Shown here: positions 9,161-18,695 of the stretch, in pieces | Position numbering within the stretch: position 1 is the first letter of the stretch | How the letters are laid out: each line of letters opens with the position of its first letter | Origin: Endoryza sp044226045 | GTDB lineage: Bacteria; Bacteroidota; Bacteroidia; Chitinophagales; Chitinophagaceae | NCBI GenBank assembly: GCA_044226045.1 | Contig: JBGAHR010000017.1 | Coordinates: 1-64,000 of the forward strand | Direction: 5' to 3' | Length of the DNA stretch: 64,000 bases | Position numbers and translations under genes: made by a program | The notes under the pieces: model-generated | What the model saw: the letters and a program-made list of their open reading frames with translations, nothing else | The model's database searches: none | What the model was told of the DNA's origin: nothing

Positions 9161-9781
9161 TTATTTTTTCGCGGTTGAATCAGCTGCGGGTGCTGTTGTG
9201 GCGGCAGCGGGTTTAGCCTGTTTGCTACGGATATAGTGAATGATCTCCCAGCGTTGTGTGGTACTCAATTGTGAAGCATAGCTTCCCATCTGTCCTTTTC
9301 CGTAGGTAATAGAATAAAACATCTGGCCATCGGGCATGTTCAGTGTAACCAGGTTTTTGGGCGCTGCTGCGAACGGACCATTACCATCGTTGTACAGCGG
9401 ACCATTACCATCGAGTTTGGTGCCATGGCAGATACCACAATTCACCAGGTATAATCTTTCTGCTTCCTTCAATTGCGGAGCATCCAGTGCCGGCAGCGGA
9501 TTGGCCACTGCGCGGGAAGCGAAATAGTTGGCGGTATCTCCTTCCTTGTCTTTTTCAATCTGGAAAGGAATCAGTTCTCCTCTCTTGATAGTACCGGCAA
9601 CAGGAGTAGCGTTGTAAAAAATGTCCTGCGCTTTGAAAGTGTCGAGCGGAGAATAGGTTTCCACCGCGCGGCTGTAGGCCATATCCGGCATGTACACATG
9701 GCCGGTGCCATTCTTTCCACGGCCACAACTCAGAACGAACATGACCAACGCTGCTAATGATATGATGGATGCTTTTTTCAT
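9161..9781 (-). CDS. actE: Alternative Complex III subunit ActE (monohaem cytochrome c lipoprotein)
   Basis: A 206-residue exported cytochrome c. The start at 9781 gives a lipoprotein signal peptide ending in VLSC (Cys about residue 19). One haem-binding motif, CGICH, is followed by a GNGP segment and a C-terminal Met-containing loop (MGSYASQ) with a likely axial Met. The C terminus is a Lys/Ala/Pro-rich tail. In known complexes ActE contributes to the haem wire at the periplasmic face. The open frame extends upstream into actD, but only the internal ATG gives a sensible signal peptide. Confidence 0.92.
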   Translation of the reverse strand: MKKASIISLAALVMFVLSCGRGKNGTGHVYMPDMAYSRAVETYSPLDTFKAQDIFYNATPVAGTIKRGELIPFQIEKDKEGDTANYFASRAVANPLPALDAPQLKEAERLYLVNCGICHGTKLDGNGPLYNDGNGPFAAAPKNLVTLNMPDGQMFYSITYGKGQMGSYASQLSTTQRWEIIHYIRSKQAKPAAATTAPAADSTAKK

Positions 9782-9801
9782 AAAAAGACTTGATTCTATT
9801 A

Positions 9802-10395
9802 TCAATGATTTTCCTTCCTTACTGAACCTTCAAATGGTTTTTTATCCTTATCGTATGTTCCCAGCCACCAGCCGGTTTCAGCGATTTGTGTATTCACTTC
9901 AGAAGCGCCGGCATTGTTCAGAAAACCGGAAACCTCCGATTCATTTGTTTTGGCCGTGCACTCGATGGCCATCACAAATTTGTCGTCTGTTGCTCTCAGG
10001 TGGAAATGGTGCTTTTTTACAAAAGGAGCCAGCTGGCAGAGATAACAGAAAGTAAGTACCATACCTACGCAGGCGCATAATACGGTAAACTCGAACATGA
10101 TCGGAATGAATGCCGGTAAGGAGAAATGCGGTTTACCACCAATGTTCAAAGGCCAGTCTTTGGTGAACACCCAGCTCATGAAGCTGAGGGCCGTAGTGGT
10201 TCCGAAGATCGCATAGATAAAACCGGCTGTGTGGATGCTGGTGTCGCGCAATCCCATGGCTTTATCAAGACCATGGATCGGAAATGGGGTATACACGTCA
10301 TGCAGCTTGTACCCTGCCTTACGCACTTTCTTTACTGCGTCGAACAGTACCGCTTCTTCCGAAAAACATCCTACTACAAATTTTTTTTCTGCCAT
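9802..10395 (-). CDS. actD: Alternative Complex III subunit ActD (DUF3341)
   Basis: A 197-residue DUF3341 protein: a cytosolic N-terminal alpha/beta part (KKFVVGCFSEEAVLFDAV) and two membrane helices (about residues 63-80 and 98-120), followed by a soluble C-terminal part. ActD has no cofactor and is structural. It starts 31 nt after actC and ends 20 nt before the actE start. Confidence 0.9.
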   Translation of the reverse strand: MAEKKFVVGCFSEEAVLFDAVKKVRKAGYKLHDVYTPFPIHGLDKAMGLRDTSIHTAGFIYAIFGTTTALSFMSWVFTKDWPLNIGGKPHFSLPAFIPIMFEFTVLCACVGMVLTFCYLCQLAPFVKKHHFHLRATDDKFVMAIECTAKTNESEVSGFLNNAGASEVNTQIAETGWWLGTYDKDKKPFEGSVRKENH

Positions 10396-10426
10396 ATAGC
10401 GTGATTCAGTAGTTTCTCAAATTTGA

Positions 10427-11875
10427 TTAATGGTGGTGGCTCACTTCTTCATAAAACTCCTCGGTGGCCTTCTCTTCAATCTGTTCCATTTTTGGCTTGT
10501 ATGCTTCGCCTGATTTCTTCAGGATATGCTTGATTTCCGCCACAGCGATAACCGGGAAGAATTTCGAGAACAGGAAGTAACAGGTGAAGAACAAACCGAA
10601 GGTTCCCATATAAAATCCGACCTCATAAATAGTCGGAGCATAATAGGTACTCCAGGAGCTCGGAAGATAATCGCGGTAAACCGATGTAACGATGATTACG
10701 AAACGCTCGAACCACATACCGATGTTCACCAGGATACTCATGAAGAAAGTAACGAAGAGGTTTCTTCTCATTTTACGGAACCAGAAGATCTGGGGCGACA
10801 ATACGTTACAACCCATCATCAGGTAATAGCTCCATCCATAGGGGCTCAATGGGTCGAGACGGTTGTGCATGAATGCCCAGCTTTCGTAACGGTTCTGACC
10901 ATACCAGGCAATGAACAACTCTGTGAGATAGGCAATACCCACAATGGAGCCCGTCAACACAATTACCTTGTTCATTACATCAATATGTTCCAGTGTGATG
11001 TATTCTTCCAGCTTCAGCACTTTCCGGGTTACTACCAGCAGCGTTTGCACCATCGCAAATCCGGAGAAGATCGCACCCGCAACGAAATAGGGCGGGAAGA
11101 TGGTGGTGTGCCAGCCGGGAACGACGGAGGTGGCGAAGTCAAAGGATACCACGGTGTGTACAGACAATACCAGTGGTGTACTCAAACCGGCCAGTACCAG
11201 TGAAAGGCTCTCATGTCTCTGCCAGTGCTTGGTGCTACCAGTCCAGCCGAAAGACAGGATACCATACATATATTTTCTCCATTTCACTTTAGCGCGGTCA
11301 CGAACGGTTGCCAGGTCGGGAATCAGACCGGAATACCAGAACAGCAGTGAAACGGTGAAGTAAGTAGAGATCGCAAATACGTCCCAAAGAAGGGGTGAGT
11401 TAAAGTTTACCCAGAGCGGGCCTCTTGTATTGGGGTAAGGAAGTACGAAGAACGCCATCCACACACGGCCCATGTGCCAGATCGGGAACTGTCCCGCACA
11501 CATTACCGCGAAGATCGTCATCGCTTCCGCCGCACGGTTTACACCGGTTCTCCAGCCCTGGCGGAAAAGCAACAGGATCGCAGAGATCAGGGTACCCGCG
11601 TGACCGATACCGACCCACCACACGAAGTTGGTGATATCCCAACCCCATCCAATCGTTTTGTTCAGGTTCCACTGTCCTACCCCGTAAGTAACCTCGCGGT
11701 AAACAGAGTAAACCCCAAACAGAAGCAATGCCACTGAGATCAGGAAACCAATCCACCAAAGGCGGGAAGGGGGCCCTTCAATGGGGCGAACAATATCTTC
11801 CGTCACCTGGTGATAATCTTTCTGGCCTTCTACCAGTGGATCCCTTACTTGCGATTCGTACTTGAATGATGCCAT
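10427..11875 (-). CDS. actC: Alternative Complex III subunit ActC (NrfD/PsrC-like quinol subunit)
   Basis: A 482-residue, ten-helix NrfD-family protein, the main quinol-binding membrane subunit and partner of the iron-sulphur subunit ActB. Conserved segments seen include WDITNFVWWVGIGHAGTLISA in helix 2-3, and WYSGLIPDLATVRDRA. ActC and ActF are paralogues. The soluble C terminus (about residues 440-482) is charged and ends in three His. Confidence 0.94.
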   Translation of the reverse strand: MASFKYESQVRDPLVEGQKDYHQVTEDIVRPIEGPPSRLWWIGFLISVALLLFGVYSVYREVTYGVGQWNLNKTIGWGWDITNFVWWVGIGHAGTLISAILLLFRQGWRTGVNRAAEAMTIFAVMCAGQFPIWHMGRVWMAFFVLPYPNTRGPLWVNFNSPLLWDVFAISTYFTVSLLFWYSGLIPDLATVRDRAKVKWRKYMYGILSFGWTGSTKHWQRHESLSLVLAGLSTPLVLSVHTVVSFDFATSVVPGWHTTIFPPYFVAGAIFSGFAMVQTLLVVTRKVLKLEEYITLEHIDVMNKVIVLTGSIVGIAYLTELFIAWYGQNRYESWAFMHNRLDPLSPYGWSYYLMMGCNVLSPQIFWFRKMRRNLFVTFFMSILVNIGMWFERFVIIVTSVYRDYLPSSWSTYYAPTIYEVGFYMGTFGLFFTCYFLFSKFFPVIAVAEIKHILKKSGEAYKPKMEQIEEKATEEFYEEVSHHH

Positions 11876-11978
11876 GTTATAAGCTTTTGCTTTTAGTTAC
11901 CGGCCGTTGCCGGCTACTGTTGGCTTTTTAAAGTTATATCTGTTCATTCCGTATGCCGCTGCATACAGATTTTCTCAA

Positions 11979-14900
11979 TTAGTGTTTCTCTGCCGGTGCT
12001 GCTTCCGTAGCGCCTGCTTTCTCTTCATGACCCTCATGCTCTCCTCCTTCGTGTGCAGCCAGTACGCTGGTGTTTCTAACCTTGGTGAGGTAAGTAACAT
12101 TCGGCAATACGTGGATCTGTTCGAGAGAATAGAATGAGCGAAGGGCGTTGTTCTTTCTTACCTGGCTGATGGCGCTTTCGGGGTTGTTGGCATTTCCGAA
12201 AACAATCGCATCTGTAGGACAAGCCTGCTGGCAGGCAGTCTTCACGTCGCTGTCTGTCAGCGGACGATTTTCTTTCTTGGCCTTCAGCTTTCCTTCCTGT
12301 GTACGCTGGATACAGAAAGAACATTTTTCAATCACACCGCGGCTGCGAACGGTAACGTCGGGGTTCAGCACCATGCGGGTGAGTGAATCGTTCATCTGGA
12401 ATACTGCATCATTCAGCGCGCCCACTCCTTCCTTCAGCTGGTTGTTCGGGAAGCTGTCGGCTCCGGTATAATCCAGCCAGTTGAAACGGCGAACTTTGAA
12501 AGGACAGTTGTTGGCGCAATATCTTGTACCGATACAACGGTTATAGGTCATCTGGTTGATACCTTCAGAACTGTGGTTCGTAGCGGCCACCGGACATACG
12601 TTTTCGCAAGGTGCATTATCGCAATGCTGACAAAGCATCGGTTGGAAAATAGTCTGGATGCTGTCGGAATCGTGCGGATTACCGCTGAAGTAACGGTCAA
12701 TACGCATCCAGTGCATTTCGTGGTAACGAATTACTTCGTTCTTACCAACTACCGGAACGTTGTTCTCTGCTGTACAGGCTACTGAGCAGGCTCCGCAACC
12801 AATACAACTGTTCAGGTCAATGCTCATGCCCCAGCGGATGCCCGGACGATCATAGTCCGGATAGAGCGTACCATTCTTGCGGTAACCCTCTACGCCGCCA
12901 TAAGCAGCCAGTTCTTCATTTCTTTCCTCGTATATAACCTTGGGATTCTTCTTGAAGTCTTCCAGCAACACTTCCTTGATCACTTCATGACGACCCTCGT
13001 AGCTGCTGTGTGTTTGGGTTTGACCAACTTTATATTCTACTTTGGTCTTTTCTGCTTTTGCTTCAGCTAAATTCCAGTCTACGGTGGTGCCGTTGTAAGC
13101 GAGCAGCGCGTAAGCGTTCTTACCCACTTTATTTCCCGCCATACCGGCTTTCTCTCTTCCGTAACCAACTGCGATCGCAACGGTATTTTCCTGTACACCC
13201 GGAACGATGATCACCGGCAGTTCGAGTTCTTTTTTGCCAATCGTGAATTTCATCACGGGCTTGGTCATGTGAACTTCGTACTCATCGGATTGATGTGCAT
13301 CGGCGATATCGATATTCAGGTTCTTCTTCGCGAATTGAGGAGAAACGATCGCGTAGTTGTCCCAGGTAGCCTTGGTGATCGGATCCGGCAACTCCTGTAA
13401 CCAGGGGTTATTGGCGTGTTTACCATCACCGATTGAAATTTTCTGGTAGATGACAACTTCGAGTTCGGTATTTTTCTTCAGTCCGGCTACTGCGGAAACT
13501 GCAGCAGCTACAGCCGCTCCGTTGAAAGCAGCGCCGGCGGCGGTTACAGTAGTGTTCTCTACCACGCCATCCTGCAATGCTTTGTTATAAGCTTCTGCAC
13601 TGCCGAGTTTGCTCACCCAGGCAGCTTTGAAATAATCGTGGTACGTGCTGGGGTTGGAAGCCCATTTCAGGAGAGATTCCTGGAACTGGCGGGTATGGAA
13701 CAATGGGTTGATGGTTGGCTGCATCATGCTGAAATAGCCAGCCTTGGGTTCCGCGTCTCCCCAGCTTTCGAGGAAGTGGTGAGAAGGAACTACATATTTG
13801 CAGAGATCAGAAGTTTCATCAAGACGATCATTCAATGAAACCGACAGTTTCACTTTGCTGAGCGCTTTTCCGAAACGTTCTCCATTATAATATTCGTAAA
13901 CAGGGTTTACTCCGTACAGCACCAGGCTGCCCACGCTTCCCGATTCCATTTCACCGAGCAGTGTTTCCATCTCGCTGTCTACACCCTGGTACATCTGGTT
14001 AGGGGTAGCCCAGTTGATGGTGGTACCGTTGGCGCCGATCGCTTCGTTGATGGCGTTAACGATGATCTGTATCTGGGGATGGTTGCTTCCGCATACAACC
14101 AGCGCTTTGCCTTTATTGGCCAGCAGGGAATCGGCAGCCGCTTTGATGCCTTTTGCCAGGTTTCCGCTCACGCCACTTACAGCTTGTCCCTGCACGGCAG
14201 ACAACAATGCAGCTGCTACCAGGCCGGTTTCGGAAGGACGATGAGTATAACGTTCATCGGAGTTGGCGCCCGTCATGCTGAGCGAGCTTTCAAACTGGTA
14301 GTGTTTGCTGAGGTCGGGGTTCTTTTCGTCGAATTTGCGACCTGCGGCGTATTGTTTTGCGAACTCGATCGGTGACAGCCAGGTTCCGAGGAAGTCGGCG
14401 CCCAGGCTCACAATCACTTTCGCATTATCGAAATGGTAAGATGGAATGGCTTTTTTACCGTAAGTGGCTTCATTGGCCAGCAGCATTCCGCTATAGGAGA
14501 TAGCGTCGAACTGAACGTGCTTGCTTCCGGGATATTTCGCCAGGAAATCGGCAATGATTGCTTTGGTGGTGGGAGAAGTGATGGTGCTGGTCAGCAGAAC
14601 CACTTTACCGTTGGCAGAGAGGGCCGGCAGGATATCCTTATCGGCTACTTCAATGCTGATCGCTGTTTTCTTGTCGCCGCTCGACATCATTGCATTGCGG
14701 AGGCGGCCTGTGTCATAGAGATCCAGTACGGAAGCCTGTACGCGGGCGGAGGTAGCGCCTTTGTACATATTGGAAAGGCTGTTTCCTTCAATTTTGATCG
14801 GGCGTCCGTCGCGTACTTTCGCCACAACAGCCACCGATTCACCGCCGTTCACATAGGTAGTGGCGTAATAGTCGGCCACACCCGGAACCATATCAGCGGG

Positions 14901-15146
14901 TTTATTCAAATAGGGAATCGCTTTTCTTACTGGAGTTTCACAGCTGGCAGCAGCCATCGCTGCAGCAGTGCTGAAACCAAGATATTTTAAAAAGTCACGG
15001 CGGGAAGCAGGGGCTTCTGTGAACTTCTTACCGTTATCCGGGGCTTCAAAAGGCAGCATTTCCTGGAATTCATCTTGCGCCTGTTTCTGATGCGCTTCGG
15101 TATCATTCCGCTCCGTGAAACTTTGCCAGTATTTTTTCTTACCCAT
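11979..15146 (-). CDS. actB: Alternative Complex III subunit ActB (molybdopterin-like and Fe-S fusion)
   Basis: A 1055-residue fusion of a molybdopterin oxidoreductase-like domain that is known to lack the cofactor and a C-terminal ferredoxin-like domain. The N terminus has a twin-arginine signal (RRDFLK, about residues 49-54) placed unusually far in, ending at a Cys (AAASCE), so it may be exported folded and lipid-modified. Four cysteine clusters are seen in the last third: CIGCGACSVAC, CQHCDNAPCENVC, CIGTRYCANNC and CSFCIQRT with CQQAC, as expected for three 4Fe-4S and one 3Fe-4S centre. It passes electrons from quinol to the haems of ActA and ActE. Confidence 0.95.
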   Translation of the reverse strand: MGKKKYWQSFTERNDTEAHQKQAQDEFQEMLPFEAPDNGKKFTEAPASRRDFLKYLGFSTAAAMAAASCETPVRKAIPYLNKPADMVPGVADYYATTYVNGGESVAVVAKVRDGRPIKIEGNSLSNMYKGATSARVQASVLDLYDTGRLRNAMMSSGDKKTAISIEVADKDILPALSANGKVVLLTSTITSPTTKAIIADFLAKYPGSKHVQFDAISYSGMLLANEATYGKKAIPSYHFDNAKVIVSLGADFLGTWLSPIEFAKQYAAGRKFDEKNPDLSKHYQFESSLSMTGANSDERYTHRPSETGLVAAALLSAVQGQAVSGVSGNLAKGIKAAADSLLANKGKALVVCGSNHPQIQIIVNAINEAIGANGTTINWATPNQMYQGVDSEMETLLGEMESGSVGSLVLYGVNPVYEYYNGERFGKALSKVKLSVSLNDRLDETSDLCKYVVPSHHFLESWGDAEPKAGYFSMMQPTINPLFHTRQFQESLLKWASNPSTYHDYFKAAWVSKLGSAEAYNKALQDGVVENTTVTAAGAAFNGAAVAAAVSAVAGLKKNTELEVVIYQKISIGDGKHANNPWLQELPDPITKATWDNYAIVSPQFAKKNLNIDIADAHQSDEYEVHMTKPVMKFTIGKKELELPVIIVPGVQENTVAIAVGYGREKAGMAGNKVGKNAYALLAYNGTTVDWNLAEAKAEKTKVEYKVGQTQTHSSYEGRHEVIKEVLLEDFKKNPKVIYEERNEELAAYGGVEGYRKNGTLYPDYDRPGIRWGMSIDLNSCIGCGACSVACTAENNVPVVGKNEVIRYHEMHWMRIDRYFSGNPHDSDSIQTIFQPMLCQHCDNAPCENVCPVAATNHSSEGINQMTYNRCIGTRYCANNCPFKVRRFNWLDYTGADSFPNNQLKEGVGALNDAVFQMNDSLTRMVLNPDVTVRSRGVIEKCSFCIQRTQEGKLKAKKENRPLTDSDVKTACQQACPTDAIVFGNANNPESAISQVRKNNALRSFYSLEQIHVLPNVTYLTKVRNTSVLAAHEGGEHEGHEEKAGATEAAPAEKH

Positions 15147-15233
15147 TTATATCGATTTGAAATTAAAAACTTGTGATCTAAATACATTCAGGCAATCGCA
15201 CAGGCCTGGTTGACAGGACAAGGTTCTAAGAAA

Positions 15234-16502
15234 TTAATAGTGACATTTCTGACACTCGAGTCCACCAATATCATTAACAGTGATGCTGTCTCTTTTCTTC
15301 TCTTTGATTTCCTGGTGGTATTTCTCGTAGAGACTATAGAATTTATTTCCGTCGCCTTTGTCGTAATTGAAATCAACCTTGCTTTCGCGGTGGCAGTTTA
15401 CGCACCAGCCCATGCTGAGTTCTGCGAACTGGTAAACCTCACCCATTTTCGGGATCTCTCCGTGACAGGTCTGGCACTGAACCTTACCTGCGCGGGTGTG
15501 CTGGGCATGGCTGAAGAATACGTGGTCGGGCAGACTGTGAATTTTAATCCATTCGATGGGCTTGCCAGGGTTGGTATATTTTTTCTGGGCAGGATCCCAT
15601 CCGGCAGCCGCGTACAGTTTTTTGATTTCTTCTGTACCGTTTACTTCGGTTCCGTCTTTACGAACCAGCTTATCAGTTCCCTTGTACTCGTTGATGGTCA
15701 TGTGACAGTTCATACAAACATTCACTGAAGGAATATTGGCATGTTTGCCTTCGAAAGCACCACCGTGGCAGTATAAGCAGTTAATCTGGTTGGTACCTGC
15801 GTGTACCTGGTGAGAATAGTAAATAGGTTGTTCCGGCTGATAGTCTTTCATGCGACCCATTCCCACTCCCCATTTTACGAGGAAGAATCCGGCCACTACA
15901 AAAAGCAACAGGGTAACCAGTGTGATATAAGTTTTATTGCGATAGAAGGGAACCGGTTCGTAAGAAGGTACGCCTTCTTTGTCATCGGCCAGTTTACGGA
16001 GGTTGGAATTCACCTGGAGGAGGATCAGGGCTACTACCGCGAGGATCAGCGTAAGGATACCGTAGAGCAGAGCACTGTCGGAACTTTCTTCTTGTCCACC
16101 TGGGTCTCCGGAAACAGGAGGCTGCGTTTTAACCTGTGCAACAGGCGCTTTTTCGATATAGTCGATGACTGCGTCAATGTCTTTGTCGCTCAGGGAGCCT
16201 TCAAACACGTTCATCGCTACCGGACTCCAGTTCTGAATTTTTACCGCATATGCATCACCGGTTTTTACCGCTTTACCCCAGTTCTTGATCCAGAGGTGTA
16301 ACAACTCACGGCTGGGCCATCTCTCAGAAACCCCTCTTAATGCAGGACCAGTGAGGTCTTTATCCAGCGCATGGCAGGAAGCACAGTTGGCTTTGAATAA
16401 GGCTTGTCCGTCCTGGCTGAAAGCAATAGTGGGGAGTGATAAAAGCGATAAAAACAGAGTGGTAAGAATCAGATTTCGTGCATTGGATCGATGGTCGCTC
16501 AT
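15234..16502 (-). CDS. actA: Alternative Complex III subunit ActA (multihaem cytochrome c)
   Basis: A 422-residue exported protein with six CxxCH motifs. After a signal peptide comes a monohaem cytochrome c domain (CASCH, about residues 40-44), then two membrane helices (about 145-164 and 190-212), then a pentahaem domain with CLYCH, CMNCH, CQTCH, CVNCH and CQKCH, the last ending one residue before the C terminus. ActA forms the electron path at the periplasmic side. It is the first gene of the operon, 87 nt ahead of actB, and has a clear -7 element upstream. The extra N-terminal domain makes seven haems with ActE. Confidence 0.94.
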   Translation of the reverse strand: MSDHRSNARNLILTTLFLSLLSLPTIAFSQDGQALFKANCASCHALDKDLTGPALRGVSERWPSRELLHLWIKNWGKAVKTGDAYAVKIQNWSPVAMNVFEGSLSDKDIDAVIDYIEKAPVAQVKTQPPVSGDPGGQEESSDSALLYGILTLILAVVALILLQVNSNLRKLADDKEGVPSYEPVPFYRNKTYITLVTLLLFVVAGFFLVKWGVGMGRMKDYQPEQPIYYSHQVHAGTNQINCLYCHGGAFEGKHANIPSVNVCMNCHMTINEYKGTDKLVRKDGTEVNGTEEIKKLYAAAGWDPAQKKYTNPGKPIEWIKIHSLPDHVFFSHAQHTRAGKVQCQTCHGEIPKMGEVYQFAELSMGWCVNCHRESKVDFNYDKGDGNKFYSLYEKYHQEIKEKKRDSITVNDIGGLECQKCHY

Positions 16503-16551
16503 ACCAGTTGAATATGATGAAATTATGTGGAAAAATTTCCTTAATCGGCTG

Positions 16552-16559
16552 CAAAAATA
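16552..16559 (-). promoter_or_regulatory. -7 element TATTTTTG for the act-cox operon
   Basis: On the minus strand TATTTTTG matches TAnnTTTG exactly, 49 nt upstream of the actA ATG. Possible -33 partners are TTTG at 16574-16577 (14-nt spacing) or TTG at 16582-16584 (22-nt spacing). The 253-bp gap between actA and the divergent plus-strand gene holds nothing else I can name. Confidence 0.6.
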
Positions 16560-16755
16560 AGATAGGATTTTAACAAATACTCAACGTGTTTAAAATTTTT
16601 TTAAGCCAGTCTGGGCGCGGGTTTCAGCTTAATTTTCAATAATTTTTGGATGATTTGAATACCCGTTGTCATGTTTTTGTCAGTACGTGGATAACCATTT
16701 CCTCTTAGCCATTTTTCAGTGGGTTAAATAAATAATTTACTCCACTTTTGCGACC

Positions 16756-17070
16756 ATGTTTGACCGCCTCAAAGAAAAATGGCACGTAAATGGTTGGCAG
16801 CTGCTGCTGATCCTTTGCACTTTCGCCCTCGGCGGAAGTTGCTGCGGCTATCTTGGCAGACTGATTTTATCGACGCTTGACATAGAAGAAGCTGCTATAC
16901 GTATTCCATTGTATATTATATTGGTTACGCTACTTTGGCCGATCTGCGTGATCATCATCAGTATCCCTTTCGGGCAGTTTCCTTTTTTCAGAAAATATCT
17001 TCAAAAGATCTTCCGGAGGATGTCGGGCAGAAGCAATTCGGTACCAAAAAAATCGGAACCCAACCCATGA
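16756..17070 (+). CDS. Small two-helix membrane protein (DUF6787-like)
   Basis: A 104-residue protein with two membrane helices (about residues 16-35 and 49-70) and a basic C-terminal tail. The opening MFDRLKEKW-HVNGWQLLLI resembles a small Bacteroidota family that I believe is named DUF6787; no function is known to me. Its stop overlaps the purN start in an ATGA, so it is co-translated with purN. CACTTTTG (16743-16750) ends 5 nt before the ATG; if used as a -7 element the mRNA would be leaderless. Confidence 0.75.
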   Translation: MFDRLKEKWHVNGWQLLLILCTFALGGSCCGYLGRLILSTLDIEEAAIRIPLYIILVTLLWPICVIIISIPFGQFPFFRKYLQKIFRRMSGRSNSVPKKSEPNP

Positions 17071-17654
17071 CCCATCTCGCCATATTTGCCTCCGGAGCCG
17101 GCAGCAATGCCCGGAAAATCATCGAATATTTCGACGGTCATCCACAGATCAGGGTATCCCTGGTGGTCTGTAACAAGCCCGGTGCGGGCGTGTTGAAAAT
17201 TGCCGAAGAAGCCGGCATTCCGACGCTCCTGATCGAAAAAGAGCCATTCTTCAGAGGTGACGGGTACCTGCCGGTGCTGCAATCCCGCCAGATCGGCTTT
17301 GTCGTATTGGCCGGTTTTCTATGGAAAGTCCCGGAAACCCTGATTCAAGCCTATCCCCGCCGGATCGTGAATATACACCCCGCCCTGTTGCCGAAATATG
17401 GTGGCAAAGGAATGTATGGCGGATTCGTTCATTCAGCGGTATTGCAAAACCGGGAAACCGAAACAGGCATCACTATCCATTTTGTAGATGAACACTACGA
17501 TAATGGGGACATTATTTTCCAGGCTACCTGTAAGGTTGATGCCGATGATACGGCGGAGTCGGTTGCACAAAAAGTACATCAACTGGAGCATCGATATTTC
17601 CCTGAAGTGATCGAAAAAACGGTATTGGAATCAATGGCGCAGGCCGGAATTTAA
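17067..17654 (+). CDS. purN: Phosphoribosylglycinamide formyltransferase
   Basis: PurN transfers the formyl group of 10-formyltetrahydrofolate to GAR in purine synthesis. The 195-residue protein has the N-terminal ASGAGSNA phosphate-binding loop (about residues 7-14), the catalytic NIHPALLPKYGG segment (Asn and His of the triad) and VDEHYDNGDI with the catalytic Asp. I placed the start at 17067 by the 4-nt overlap with the preceding gene and because the Rossmann strand begins right there (MTHLAIFASG); the frame is open further upstream. Length is normal. Confidence 0.95.
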   Translation: MTHLAIFASGAGSNARKIIEYFDGHPQIRVSLVVCNKPGAGVLKIAEEAGIPTLLIEKEPFFRGDGYLPVLQSRQIGFVVLAGFLWKVPETLIQAYPRRIVNIHPALLPKYGGKGMYGGFVHSAVLQNRETETGITIHFVDEHYDNGDIIFQATCKVDADDTAESVAQKVHQLEHRYFPEVIEKTVLESMAQAGI

Positions 17655-17735
17655 ATTGACAATTTGCCGTTAAATAGGCTCACAAAGTATACAGTATCAT
17701 GAATCTGTTGTAATATCACGGCATAAATTCTACTA

Positions 17736-18488
17736 TTGAGACAGCTCTACCTGTTCATATCATTGCTGCTATTGAGCACAGCTGTCCATTCACAGATCCG
17801 GATCAAAGGAAGGGTATACGACATTACCCAAAAGCAAACCCTGGAAGCAGTGAGTGTGATGTCGACTTCCGGCGGAGGAACCATCACCGACCGGAACGGT
17901 CAGTACAGCATCCTCGTGGGCGAAAAAGATTCGATCTGGTTTTCCTACCTCGGAAAAGAAACCCCCAAAGTACCGGTCTCCTCTATTCAAAATACACAGA
18001 ACTTCGAAACTGCCCTGCATGTAAATATCGAAGACTTGAAGAAAGTTTATGTAATGCCGCGTGATTATAAGAGAGATTCGATTCAAAACAGGGAAGACTA
18101 TGCCAAGGCATTTAATTTTCGCAAGCCGAACCTGGAAAGTCTGACATCCGTTGGACCCAACGGCGGGGTCGGACTCGACATCAACGAATTCATTCGCATG
18201 TTTCAGTTCAGGCGTAATCGCCGAATGCTGAACTTCCAGGAGCGCCTGTTAAAAGAAGAAACAGAGAAGTACATCGACCATCGCTTCAGCCGACCCCTGA
18301 TCGTAAAAATAACCGGCTTAAGAGGGGCGGAGTTAGACACCTTTATTAAATGGTACAGACCACAAGTGGAATTCGTCGAAACAGCCACCGACTACGAACT
18401 TCAATCTTACATAAAAAGATGTTATCTGAGTTTTCAACGCTACCAAAGACTGAGAGGACCGGTGATGAAAAAACCAGATGAAGAGTGA
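17736..18488 (+). CDS. Exported CarboxypepD_reg-like domain protein
   Basis: A 250-residue protein with a signal peptide (cleavage near VHSQ, residue 20) followed by a CarboxypepD_reg-like beta-sandwich (about residues 21-100, beginning IRIKGRVYD and including TDRNGQYSI). The remaining 150 residues are charged and helical and resemble no family I can name. In Bacteroidota such proteins are often periplasmic and unlinked to the SusC receptors that carry the same domain. The start is TTG, chosen because it gives a full signal peptide; no ATG fits. A word-repeat tract begins right after the stop. Confidence 0.8.
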   Translation: MRQLYLFISLLLLSTAVHSQIRIKGRVYDITQKQTLEAVSVMSTSGGGTITDRNGQYSILVGEKDSIWFSYLGKETPKVPVSSIQNTQNFETALHVNIEDLKKVYVMPRDYKRDSIQNREDYAKAFNFRKPNLESLTSVGPNGGVGLDINEFIRMFQFRRNRRMLNFQERLLKEETEKYIDHRFSRPLIVKITGLRGAELDTFIKWYRPQVEFVETATDYELQSYIKRCYLSFQRYQRLRGPVMKKPDEE

Positions 18489-18489
18489 A

Positions 18490-18655
18490 ATTAGTCAATG
18501 AGCCAATGGTGATGAAGGATTACGGATTTCGGATGACGGATGACGAATGCAATTGGTCAATTAGTCAATGAGTCAATTGGCCAATAAAAAACGATAAACG
18601 TGAAACGGTCAACAGTCCAAACCGCAAACCGCGACAACGCTAAACGTGAAACCAT
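18490..18655. repeat. Intergenic word-repeat tract
   Basis: Immediately 3' of the preceding stop three word families follow one another: AATTAGTCAATGAGCCAAT-type, GGATTACGGATGACGAAT-type, again the CAATTAG type, then ACGATAAACGTGAAAC and AACCGCAAACCGC types. The same order of the first two families is found at 38034-38135 after another plus-strand gene. Confidence 0.8.
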
Positions 18656-18695
18656 AATCCTTCCTATATTACAGTTCCAAACCAAACTCCTTTTT

